DNA of 6,554 bases from JADKCL01 sp046050405 (GCA_046050405.1 JBJOPY010000143.1:1-6554), one strand, 5' to 3'; shown: positions 1-5,805, numbered from the stretch's first letter. A program made the numbers and translations. The notes: generated by a model not told the origin, from the letters alone.

Positions 1-243
1 GTGCCCGGGGGTGTCAATGAGGTTCAGGATGTATTTCTGGCCATTCCTGGCCGTGTAATTCATCTGGATTGCATGGCTCTTGATGGTGATGCCCTTCTCG
101 CGCTCCAGGTCCATGTCGTCCAGCACCTGTGCCTGCATCTCGCGTGCAGTGAGCGTGCCCGTGAACTCCAGCAGCCTGTCCGCCAGGGTGGACTTGCCAT
201 GGTCGATGTGTGCGATGATGCAGAAATTTCGAATCTTCTCCAT
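1..243 (-). CDS. lepA: Elongation factor 4 (LepA), N-terminal part, cut by window start
   Basis: LepA is a cytoplasmic, ribosome-associated translational GTPase related to EF-G that acts on stalled or mis-translocated ribosomes. The visible 81 residues are the start of its GTPase domain. The G1/P-loop AHIDHGKST lies at residues 11-19, the LepA-type switch I segment QAQVLDDMDLEREKGITIKS at 37-56, and the G3 motif DTPGH at 77-81, exactly at the window edge. The opening MEKIRNFCIIAHIDHGKST is the normal LepA N terminus, which fixes the start at 243. The full protein is normally about 600 residues, so most of it lies outside the window. It is on the same strand as the response regulator, 82 bases downstream of its stop, but a promoter-like sequence in that gap suggests it can be transcribed independently. 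The LepA call rests on the switch I segment, which separates it from EF-G and TypA. Confidence 0.95.
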   Translation of the reverse strand, partial: MEKIRNFCIIAHIDHGKSTLADRLLEFTGTLTAREMQAQVLDDMDLEREKGITIKSHAIQMNYTARNGQKYILNLIDTPGH

Positions 244-283
244 AAAATAGTCACGCTCCGGTTCACCTCGACATAGAGTGCTG

Positions 284-313
284 TAAAATTACGCTTGTTC
301 TTGGCAGCCCCAA
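284..313 (-). promoter_or_regulatory. Putative Bacteroidota-type promoter for lepA
   Basis: Read on the minus strand, TTG (313-311) is followed after 19 bases by TAATTTTA (291-284), one mismatch from the -7 consensus TAnnTTTG. Predicted transcription would begin near 277, giving a leader of about 35 bases before the ATG at 243. The spacing agrees with the 19-21 bases usual for Bacteroidota primary-sigma promoters. The match is short, so this is inference. Confidence 0.4.
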
Positions 314-325
314 GCTTGTTTTCGA

Positions 326-1696
326 TTAATTCTTGTCGCGTTTCAGCCCGTATTTCTCCATCTTGTTGTACAGGTGGCTGCGCTGGATGTCGATCTCCAT
401 TGCGGTCTTGGTGATTTTCCACTGGTTCCGGCGGAGTTTTCGCTCCAGGAACTCGCGCTCGGCAAAATCCTTGAAGTCCTGGAAGCGCTCGAAGCGGTCG
501 AAGATGTTCTCTTCCGTCCGTTTGTTCCTGCGGGGGACGGCATAGCTCATCACCTCCTGCTCTGTGATTTCTCCGTCGCTCATGATCACCAGCCGCTCGA
601 TGACATTGTGGAGTTCACGGACGTTGCCGCGCCATTCCAGCTTCACGAGCTCCTCCATCGCCCTGGGGCTGATCTTCGGCACCTCGGGAACCTTGTAGTC
701 TTCTGCGATTTCCCCCAGGAACTGCTCCACGAGCTGGGGAATGTCCTCCTTGCGCTCCCTGAGCGACGGGATGTGGATGAGGATCACGCTGAGGCGATGG
801 TAGAGGTCTTCGCGGAAGTTGCCATCTTCGATTTCGCCCAGGAGGTCCTTGTTCGTCGCGGCGACGATGCGGACGTCCACCTGGATCTCCTTGTCGCCGC
901 CCACGCGGACGATCTTGTTCTCTTGCAGCGCACGCAGGACCTTGGCCTGCGCGGAAAGGCTCATGTCGCCGATTTCGTCCAGGAACAGGGTGCCGCCATC
1001 GGCCTGCTCGAACTTTCCGCTCCGCTGCTTGAGGGCGCCGGTGAAGGATCCCTTCTCATGGCCGAACAGCTCGCTCTCGATCAGCTCGGAGGGGATCGCG
1101 GCGCAGTTGACCTCGATGAGGGGGCCGGCGCGGCGGCTGCTCTTCTCGTGAATCCACCGGGCGACCAGCTCCTTTCCCGTGCCGTTCGGCCCGGTGACGA
1201 GCACCCGGGCATCGGTGGGGGCCACGCGCTCGATGGTTTCCTTGATCTTGGAGATGACGGGGGAGTTCCCGGTGATCTCGCGCACCTTGACGACCTTGCG
1301 CTTGAGGATGCGGGTCTCCGTGACCAGTTCACCCTTGTCCATCGCATTCCGCACGGACACCAGGAGCCTGTTCAGGTCCGCTGGTTTCTGGATGAAGTCG
1401 TAGGCACCCTTCTTGGTGCATTCCACGGCAGTGTCGATGTTCGCATGGCCCGAAATCATGATGAACTGCAGTTCGGGGTTGTGCTGGAGGCCAAGTTCCA
1501 AGACTTCGATGCCATCGCGCCGGGGCATCTTGACGTCGCAGAGCACCACATCCCATTGACCGTTCCTGATCATCCCCAGTCCCACTTCGCCGTCGGGGGC
1601 CGTCTCCACGGTGTAATCCTCATATTCGAGGATGTCCTTCAGCGTGCTGCGGATGCTCTCCTCGTCGTCAATGATCAATATCCTGGGCGATTTCAT
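326..1696 (-). CDS. NtrC-family sigma-54-dependent response regulator (REC-AAA+-HTH)
   Basis: This is a 456-residue cytoplasmic two-component regulator expected to activate sigma-54 promoters after phosphorylation. The receiver domain (about 1-120) has acidic residues D10/D11, phospho-acceptor D54 in the segment LCDVKMP, S82 and K104 in FIQKP. The AAA+ domain (about 140-370) has Walker A GPNGTGKE (169-176; the usual form is GESGTGKE), the sigma-54-contacting loop GSFTGA (216-221; usually GAFTGA), Walker B TLFLDE (236-241), the arginine-finger region FREDLYHRL (294-302) and WRGNVREL (355-362). The C terminus (about 426-451) is a Fis-type helix-turn-helix. All catalytic positions look intact. 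I chose the ATG at 1696 because the receiver begins immediately; the frame stays open to 1948, but that extension has no recognisable domain. No partner histidine kinase is adjacent, so its signal and targets are unknown. Confidence 0.95.
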   Translation of the reverse strand: MKSPRILIIDDEESIRSTLKDILEYEDYTVETAPDGEVGLGMIRNGQWDVVLCDVKMPRRDGIEVLELGLQHNPELQFIMISGHANIDTAVECTKKGAYDFIQKPADLNRLLVSVRNAMDKGELVTETRILKRKVVKVREITGNSPVISKIKETIERVAPTDARVLVTGPNGTGKELVARWIHEKSSRRAGPLIEVNCAAIPSELIESELFGHEKGSFTGALKQRSGKFEQADGGTLFLDEIGDMSLSAQAKVLRALQENKIVRVGGDKEIQVDVRIVAATNKDLLGEIEDGNFREDLYHRLSVILIHIPSLRERKEDIPQLVEQFLGEIAEDYKVPEVPKISPRAMEELVKLEWRGNVRELHNVIERLVIMSDGEITEQEVMSYAVPRRNKRTEENIFDRFERFQDFKDFAEREFLERKLRRNQWKITKTAMEIDIQRSHLYNKMEKYGLKRDKN

Positions 1697-1713
1697 TGTC
1701 TTGAATTTGGGAC

Positions 1714-1745
1714 GAAAATTAGCGGATTTTTCCCCTCCTCCCAAA
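1714..1745 (-). promoter_or_regulatory. Putative Bacteroidota-type promoter for the response regulator
   Basis: On the minus strand, TTTG (1745-1742) is followed after exactly 20 bases by TAATTTTC (1721-1714), one mismatch from TAnnTTTG. Transcription would start near 1707, leaving a leader of roughly 10 bases before the ATG at 1696. No Shine-Dalgarno sequence precedes that ATG, as is normal in Bacteroidota. The location supports 1696 as the true start, because a start further upstream would place the promoter inside the gene. Confidence 0.4.
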
Positions 1746-2005
1746 TGCTGCGGCGGATTTGCATGGATTCCGTCCAGGGAAGGCAGGGTCTTCCGGTCAC
1801 TTCCAGAATCCTCCGTAGGGTTGAATTCCGTGGAGGAGGCGCAGGGAGTGCCTTGATGGGCCGGAGCATGGACGGATGCGGAGGATGAGGCGATGTGCCG
1901 CGCAAGAAAGTGGCAGCCTACCGTCGCCCTACTGGGGACCTGCAACACCGGCTGCCTGCGGTGCGAACCGCGTCTCCCTGAAGAGGAACGGGGAGGGTGG
2001 TCGTG

Positions 2006-2046
2006 AAAAAAGAGAAGGCTGCCGGAGGACTTCCCTGGCAGCCTTC
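2006..2046 (-). terminator. Rho-independent terminator of the outer-membrane protein gene
   Basis: A perfect 10-base inverted repeat (gaaggctgcc at 2014-2023 and ggcagccttc at 2037-2046) encloses a 13-base loop. On the minus strand the stem is followed by TCTTTTTT, the U-tract of an intrinsic terminator. It starts 24 bases past the stop of the gene at 2070-2789, which isolates that gene from the regulator downstream. Confidence 0.88.
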
Positions 2047-2069
2047 GTCCATTTCGGTCTTGCGACGGC

Positions 2070-2789
2070 TCAGAAGAAGTAGCCGAGGTTCAGCCCGATG
2101 GAATTCATCTTGGTCACCTGGTCCTGGTCGATGAATTTCTTGGTCGTATAGCTCATCAATCCCCAGTTGTAGGTGAGGCCAAACTCCAGCATTCCCCAGT
2201 CAAACTGCCAGTCCAGTCCTGCTCCCGGAGCAAAGGAGGTGGTGAAGATGCTGATCCCTTCGTTGTCACGGGTCTCCCTGCTGACGATGCTCAGGGAGGG
2301 AAGCGAATTGATTGTATCCAGCAGGATGTAATCGCCGACGATCCTGTTTTGGACATTCAGCTCTGCATCCACACCGAATACCCCATAAATGAACATCCCG
2401 TCGCCGATTTCAGGGGATCTGAATTTGAATCCCACGGGCACGATCACAGCGGTGATTCCCAGCTTACTGTCCAGTGAGGACGCCCCCTCGATGGTATTAG
2501 GCAGTGCCACGGAGGACTTGATGCCGCGGGTGGACAGTGTGATACCCGTCTTGATCCCGACGTTCTCCGAAAAACCATAGGTATAGACGAAATCAAAGTT
2601 GAAACCAATGGCCGCCTTGGTCTCCAATCCGGCTGGCTTGGCCTTGGTCACCCTGTCGGTGATGTTCCCCCAGCTGACCAGCGGGCTGGCGCGGAAGCCG
2701 ATTTTGCTTCCTTCCTGGGCCATCAATGGGTTCATGCCACTTGCGCCCAACAGGAGGAACAACACAGTGACAGCTACTATTTTTTTCAT
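2070..2789 (-). CDS. Outer-membrane beta-barrel protein (PorT / OMP_b-brl_2-like)
   Basis: This 239-residue protein is predicted to be exported and to form a small beta-barrel in the outer membrane. The N terminus is a Sec signal peptide: MKK, a hydrophobic core at about residues 4-16, then a likely signal peptidase I site between A24 and Q25 (PLMA|QEG). The mature part has alternating hydrophobic and polar residues with frequent aromatics and glycines, such as IGFNFDFVYTYGF, FGLTYNWGLMSY and the last strand IGLNLGYFF. It ends in phenylalanine, the usual C-terminal barrel signature. Size and pattern fit the 'outer membrane protein beta-barrel domain' family abundant in Bacteroidota, whose members mostly have no assigned substrate. 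It is a single-gene unit, with its own terminator downstream and a divergent promoter region shared with the GldB-like gene. No function beyond barrel formation can be read from it. Confidence 0.85.
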   Translation of the reverse strand: MKKIVAVTVLFLLLGASGMNPLMAQEGSKIGFRASPLVSWGNITDRVTKAKPAGLETKAAIGFNFDFVYTYGFSENVGIKTGITLSTRGIKSSVALPNTIEGASSLDSKLGITAVIVPVGFKFRSPEIGDGMFIYGVFGVDAELNVQNRIVGDYILLDTINSLPSLSIVSRETRDNEGISIFTTSFAPGAGLDWQFDWGMLEFGLTYNWGLMSYTTKKFIDQDQVTKMNSIGLNLGYFF

Positions 2790-2857
2790 GCTTCTCGAGA
2801 TTAATGTTTAGAAAATCATTCTGCACGGCACGACAAGAATCGTTCCACAATGCGGGG

Positions 2858-2865
2858 CAAATCTA
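2858..2865 (-). promoter_or_regulatory. Putative -7 box for the outer-membrane protein gene
   Basis: The minus-strand sequence TAGATTTG (2865-2858) matches TAnnTTTG perfectly and sits about 70 bases upstream of the ATG at 2789, predicting a leader of about 60 bases. A TTG at the ideal 19-21 base distance is not present; the nearest upstream TTG (2880-2878) is only 12 bases away. The call therefore rests on the -7 box alone. Confidence 0.35.
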
Positions 2866-2886
2866 ACGACTTCCCTTCAACTTTCC

Positions 2887-2894
2887 TATTTTTG
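2887..2894 (+). promoter_or_regulatory. Putative -7 box for the GldB-like gene
   Basis: TATTTTTG matches TAnnTTTG perfectly and lies immediately upstream of the GldB-like gene. Transcription would begin around 2899-2901, right at the first ATG (2902). That means either a near-leaderless message or initiation at the second in-frame ATG (2920). A well-placed -33 TTG is not visible. It diverges from the minus-strand -7 box at 2865-2858, with 21 bases between them. Confidence 0.4.
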
Positions 2895-2901
2895 ACGCAA
2901 A

Positions 2902-4002
2902 ATGCGGCTTGAAGTGAGGATGAACCGGTATTCGGACAGGCCCCGGTGGCATGGGGGGCTATTCCTCGTCGCCAGCCTCTGGGTTCTCCTGGTGGGAGGG
3001 TGCCGGCGCGGGCCGAAGGACGTCCCGCTCGACCAGATCCCCCTGGCACTGGAGGTGGTTCGTCTGGACGAGGCGCTGTACGACTGTTCGGTGGCGCTAC
3101 GGAAGGACAGTACCCTGCCCCCGAAGACGGTGTTCGACCGGTATTTCCGGGAGGCTCGGGGTTTCATCACCGACTGGATGTTCGGGGGGAATGACAGCCT
3201 CGCCAGTGACAGCAGGATCGGCCAGGCCATGAAGGAGTTTGCAGCCGATCCGCAGGGGCAGATGCTGCTGGACACCTTGCACGTGGCACTGGGCGGATTG
3301 GACCTGGGAGCACTGCTGGAAAATCCCCTGAAGCGCTACAAGTACTTCTTCCCCGCGAAGCCTACGCCCGTGGTCGTGGCCTTCGCGGATGGATATCCCC
3401 GCACGGCGCAGGCAGGGCTGGACCAGATCAGCATTTTCCCGCGCCACCTCGGCATCGGCATGCATTACTTCATGGGGGAGAGCTTCCTCTACTACCCGAC
3501 CGACCTTCCGCACTATATCCGGAGGCGTTGCACGCCGGAGTATCTGCCCTCCCTCGTGGTGCATCAAATCGCGGAGGCGATCGTCCCGGAACCCGACTTC
3601 CGGGGGCATCCGGTACTCGTGGACCACGTCATCCGTGCAGGCATCGTCATGGTGGTGGTGGACAAGCTGCTCGGGCCGTCCGTCTCGGACACCCTGAAAC
3701 TGTTTTACGATGCCTCCCAGATGGACTGGGCCCACCTGTACGAGGGGCGCATCTACAAGGATCTGGTGACCGACCTGTATTCAGCGGATCCCACCCTGCA
3801 GCGGCGCTACCTCCAGGACAGCCCATTCACCAGCCAGCTCCATCGCGGCTCAGCGCCTCGGCTGGGACAGTTCATGGGCTGGAAGATCGTTTCGGCCTAC
3901 CTTGCGCAGCACCCTGATATGCCACTGGACGCACTTCTCCAAGCGACCGACTACCAGCGGATTTTCAAGGAGTCGGGCTATCGCCCGCCACAGGGCCATT
4001 AA
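2902..4002 (+). CDS. gldB: GldB-like gliding-motility lipoprotein
   Basis: This 366-residue predicted lipoprotein resembles GldB, which is required for gliding in Flavobacterium and is widespread in Bacteroidota, including non-gliders; its biochemical role is unclear. The signal segment has arginines, a hydrophobic stretch at about 20-31 and a lipobox LVGGC with the lipidated cysteine at C34. The body shows the GldB pattern: YKYFFP at 146-151 followed by a hydrophobic strand, FPRHLGIGMHYFMG (179-192) ahead of a YYP segment, an HYIRRRCTPEYLP segment, a YEGRIYKDL segment, and near the C terminus GQFMGWKIVSAYL. The likely true start could be the second ATG (2920), which follows GAAGTGAGG and leaves a normal-length signal peptide; the first ATG is kept because the frame is open and the promoter permits it. 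The usual flavobacterial partner gldC does not follow. Orthology is likely but inferred from motifs only. Confidence 0.75.
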   Translation: MRLEVRMNRYSDRPRWHGGLFLVASLWVLLVGGCRRGPKDVPLDQIPLALEVVRLDEALYDCSVALRKDSTLPPKTVFDRYFREARGFITDWMFGGNDSLASDSRIGQAMKEFAADPQGQMLLDTLHVALGGLDLGALLENPLKRYKYFFPAKPTPVVVAFADGYPRTAQAGLDQISIFPRHLGIGMHYFMGESFLYYPTDLPHYIRRRCTPEYLPSLVVHQIAEAIVPEPDFRGHPVLVDHVIRAGIVMVVVDKLLGPSVSDTLKLFYDASQMDWAHLYEGRIYKDLVTDLYSADPTLQRRYLQDSPFTSQLHRGSAPRLGQFMGWKIVSAYLAQHPDMPLDALLQATDYQRIFKESGYRPPQGH

Positions 4003-4031
4003 GCCAGGGTTCCGTGGCCATCTCTCGCCGG

Positions 4032-4064
4032 AAGGCCTGTCCACCGCAGTGGTGCGGTTGCCTT
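4032..4064 (+). terminator. Possible terminator-like hairpin after the GldB-like gene
   Basis: An imperfect stem lies 30 bases past the stop: aaggc (4032-4036) pairs with gcctt (4060-4064). Inside it, accgca (4043-4048) pairs with tgcggt (4053-4058) around a gtgg loop. No U-tract follows, so this may be a 3'-end stabilising structure rather than an intrinsic terminator, or it may be fortuitous. Confidence 0.25.
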
Positions 4065-4102
4065 TGCAAGGGCTGAGGCCCGCCACTAGGGAGCAGGAGA
4101 CC

Positions 4103-4129
4103 GGAGGGCTGCGGAAGACAGCGACCTCC
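4103..4129 (+). repeat. GC-rich inverted repeat (hairpin)
   Basis: GGAGG (4103-4107) and GCTG (4108-4111) pair with CAGC (4119-4122) and CCTCC (4125-4129). This gives a nine-pair stem with a two-base bulge and a seven-base loop. It has no U-tract on either strand. It could be a second part of the GldB-like gene's 3' region; function is unknown. Confidence 0.35.
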
Positions 4130-4185
4130 CTCCCCAGGGCGGGGGCTATGTCTTGGAGGCTATGGGGAATATTCTTTCTGGCTGC

Positions 4186-4216
4186 TTGACTGGCACATCC
4201 TTCTTTTCTAATATTG
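4186..4216 (+). promoter_or_regulatory. Putative Bacteroidota-type promoter for the cargo gene
   Basis: TTG (4186-4188) is followed after exactly 20 bases by TAATATTG (4209-4216), one mismatch from TAnnTTTG. Predicted transcription would start near 4223, giving a leader of about 100 bases to the ATG at 4323. This is the best two-box promoter in the window and indicates that the gene is transcribed separately from the GldB-like gene. Confidence 0.5.
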
Positions 4217-4322
4217 TAAATTGCGTGTCAGCATGGTCGGCTCAGGCTCGAAAAAAGTGGGCAAGCCCATCCAAGACTGAACGCAAGCCGGTTTGGTAGG
4301 TTGAACATCAAAAATATCTTGT

Positions 4323-5738
4323 ATGCACTCACACGTTGACAGGAAATCAGAAAAGGGAAGGACGACGACCAACCTCCAGCCCGAAGGCAAAAGTCATGGG
4401 GGCTCCGCGTTCCAGTTTGTGGACAACAGGCCTGAGGCGATCACCCAGCGAAAGCTCCAGGAAGCCGCCAACAACAGCCCTAAGGTAAAGCAAATGAAGG
4501 CCATTCAGGAAGCCGCAAACAACGGCCCCCGGGTGCAGCAGCTGGTGGCTTCTGCGGCACGGACTGGCCACGGCAGCACATCCACCGTACAGCGGAAAGA
4601 GAAGGGGGTGGCACAGGGGCATTCCAGCCATGCTTCCAATTCTCCAGTGGCGCAACTTGAGTCCTATCTGGATTTGCGCGGTGTGAGCACCAATTATGCA
4701 GACGAGAGAATACATCAGCGCCCTGACCTGCGCGGTGTTGTCGAATTATACGGTGATTACATAAAACGTCTATTGGCTATTATCAACAGCATCCGTACAT
4801 ATAAAAGCGGAGGAGCTACATTAAATCAGGTTAAAAATGTTCCGGATTCTTGGATTGCGTGGAGTACTGGCCAAAAAATCAGGGATGTGTTCGCACCAAT
4901 GCCTCGGGGTCTGGCTATATGGAATTGGACAATGCAGGAATATCACACGCAGCTGGAAAAAGCCCGGCTACAAGACATTCCGATCGATGACCATGGCAAC
5001 ATCGACCCTGTAAGATTGAATGCCCGTCTGGTGGAGTACGACACAACAGCCGAGTCGCAAGACAAAACCAAAGTTGGGATTTCAGGAGGAGCATTGACCC
5101 GAAGCGCAACGCATCCCAGCGCCCCGGGGGCGGCAGTGGATACAACCAATAGCGTCACCCAACATACTGGAAAGGGCTGGGAAATCTTCGTGATGGGTCC
5201 ATCAGGAAATCTCCACATGGCTTCGCACAAGATCGGCAAGTACCATCACTCCAGCCTCCTGGGTGGCGGCGCAGTCGCGGGGGCAGGCACCATCAAAGCT
5301 GTAGGTGGTCAAATCACACATTTGAACGACAAAAGCGGTCACTATCGACCATCAAAACAACAGACCATCCAGGTCTGCCACATGCTCAAGAAGCAGGGGG
5401 TCGATTTGAGCACTGTGAACGTGAATGCAAATGGATACAATGGCCCCGGCCATCTTTACTTGACAACAGAGGAAGAGAATACACTGGAAGCGGGCATGAC
5501 CCAAAGAACCTTGGATTTTTTCATCCAAACCAAAGGTTTAATTAAAGTTCGCACAGCATTCATGAATCAAGGATGGAGTTTTTACGAAGAAAATAGTAAA
5601 CATGTCATTCGCAACAGTGCTGGCAAGGAGCCTGCCCCCCAAGAGGTGCGGCAGTTATTGCAGAATTATTTTAAGCAAGAAGCAACACCAACTAGCAAGA
5701 AATTAAATGCGAATACTGGCATGGACATAAATTTCTAG
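4323..5738 (+). CDS. Putative eCIS-type cargo protein with IQM-like C-terminal domain
   Basis: This 471-residue soluble protein has no signal peptide or membrane segment. Residues 28-76 (FQFVDNRPEAITQRKLQEAA onward, with ANNSP and ANNGP) are the leader that in many Bacteroidota proteins precedes DUF4157, a domain associated with extracellular contractile injection system cargo. It is followed by linker sequences with VQRK (89-92) and VAQL (109-112), also usual in that family. DUF4157 and its HExxH motif are absent. Residues about 113-230 are unrecognised. Residues about 231-370 resemble the conserved region of plant IQM proteins: VDTT (272-275), GWEIFVM (285-291), GKYHHSSLLGGG (305-316), SGHYRPS (338-344) and GVDL (359-362). 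The IQ calmodulin-binding motif of plant IQMs is not visible. The final 100 residues are unassigned. A cargo or toxin role is inferred from leader plus swapped C terminus; no secretion genes are in the window. The enzymatic activity of the domain, if any, is unknown to me. The middle and the 3' end are much AT-richer than the leader. Confidence 0.7.
   Translation: MHSHVDRKSEKGRTTTNLQPEGKSHGGSAFQFVDNRPEAITQRKLQEAANNSPKVKQMKAIQEAANNGPRVQQLVASAARTGHGSTSTVQRKEKGVAQGHSSHASNSPVAQLESYLDLRGVSTNYADERIHQRPDLRGVVELYGDYIKRLLAIINSIRTYKSGGATLNQVKNVPDSWIAWSTGQKIRDVFAPMPRGLAIWNWTMQEYHTQLEKARLQDIPIDDHGNIDPVRLNARLVEYDTTAESQDKTKVGISGGALTRSATHPSAPGAAVDTTNSVTQHTGKGWEIFVMGPSGNLHMASHKIGKYHHSSLLGGGAVAGAGTIKAVGGQITHLNDKSGHYRPSKQQTIQVCHMLKKQGVDLSTVNVNANGYNGPGHLYLTTEEENTLEAGMTQRTLDFFIQTKGLIKVRTAFMNQGWSFYEENSKHVIRNSAGKEPAPQEVRQLLQNYFKQEATPTSKKLNANTGMDINF
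4455..4550 (+). repeat. Two tandem 16-residue repeats inside the cargo leader
   Basis: Residues 45-60 (LQEAANNSPKVKQMKA) and 61-76 (IQEAANNGPRVQQLVA) are direct tandem copies of one 16-residue unit, 48 bases each. The core QEAANN-x-P is identical in both. They are predicted amphipathic helical turns. Related leaders in Bacteroidota carry varying numbers of this unit, so it is probably part of the targeting or loading segment. Confidence 0.8.
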
Positions 5739-5770
5739 GATGGTGTTTAAGACTCACAAGCACACTCCGC

Positions 5771-5805
5771 CATGCTGGCTCATCCGAGTAGCATGAAGAT
5801 GCTGC
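5771..5805 (+). repeat. Overlapping alternative inverted repeats between cargo and next gene
   Basis: Segment AGCATG (5790-5795) can pair with the upstream CATGCT (5771-5776). Alternatively AGCAT (5790-5794) can pair with the downstream ATGCT (5799-5803) around a GAAG loop. The two folds exclude each other. No U-tract follows, so this is not a standard terminator. It is the only structure seen in the 133-base gap between the two genes and may be coincidental. Confidence 0.25.

Larger units (their letters stand above)
1697..2069. other. Intergenic region between regulator and outer-membrane protein gene
   Basis: This 373-base gap contains a putative promoter for the regulator at its left end and the terminator of the outer-membrane protein gene at its right end. 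I see no convincing gene, RNA or repeat between about 1746 and 2003. The open frames crossing it are GC-rich, without recognisable domains, and one runs through the terminator. Confidence 0.6.
4003..4322. other. Intergenic region between gldB-like gene and putative cargo gene
   Basis: This 320-base non-coding stretch is GC-rich to about 4160 and then AT-richer. It holds two potential hairpins after the GldB-like gene (4032-4064 and 4103-4129) and a good Bacteroidota promoter match (4186-4216). The remaining leader of about 100 bases before the ATG at 4323 shows no recognisable riboswitch or small gene. Confidence 0.6.

Noticed and set aside
300..314. Short hairpin cttgg/ccaag between the regulator and lepA as a terminator
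   Set aside because: The stem is only five pairs with no U-tract following on the minus strand, and it overlaps the likely lepA -33 element.
374..1888. A 504-codon open frame on the plus strand opposite the response regulator
   Set aside because: It is an antisense shadow of a strongly recognisable regulator in a GC-rich genome, and its translation has no domain and a biased Ala/Asp/Leu/His composition.
1697..1948. An 84-residue N-terminal extension of the response regulator
   Set aside because: The receiver domain starts directly at the ATG at 1696, the extension has no recognisable motif, and a promoter match (1745-1714) lies inside it.
1876..2082. A 68-codon plus-strand open frame between the regulator and the outer-membrane protein gene
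   Set aside because: It runs through the strong terminator hairpin and its translation is low-complexity without any motif.
3097..3735. A 212-codon minus-strand open frame inside the GldB-like gene
   Set aside because: It is antisense to a gene with a lipobox and family motifs, and its composition (rich in His, Gln, Arg, Val) is typical of shadow frames.
4191..4207. TGGCACA resembling a sigma-54 -24 element upstream of the cargo gene
   Set aside because: The -12 GC dinucleotide is missing at the required 10-base distance after GG (TT is found instead), and the overlapping TTG-N20-TAATATTG match explains the site better.
5289..5300. The HH-containing motif of the cargo protein as a zinc-protease HExxH site of DUF4157
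   Set aside because: The sequence is HHSS with no HExxH anywhere in the protein, and the context matches the IQM-like domain rather than DUF4157.
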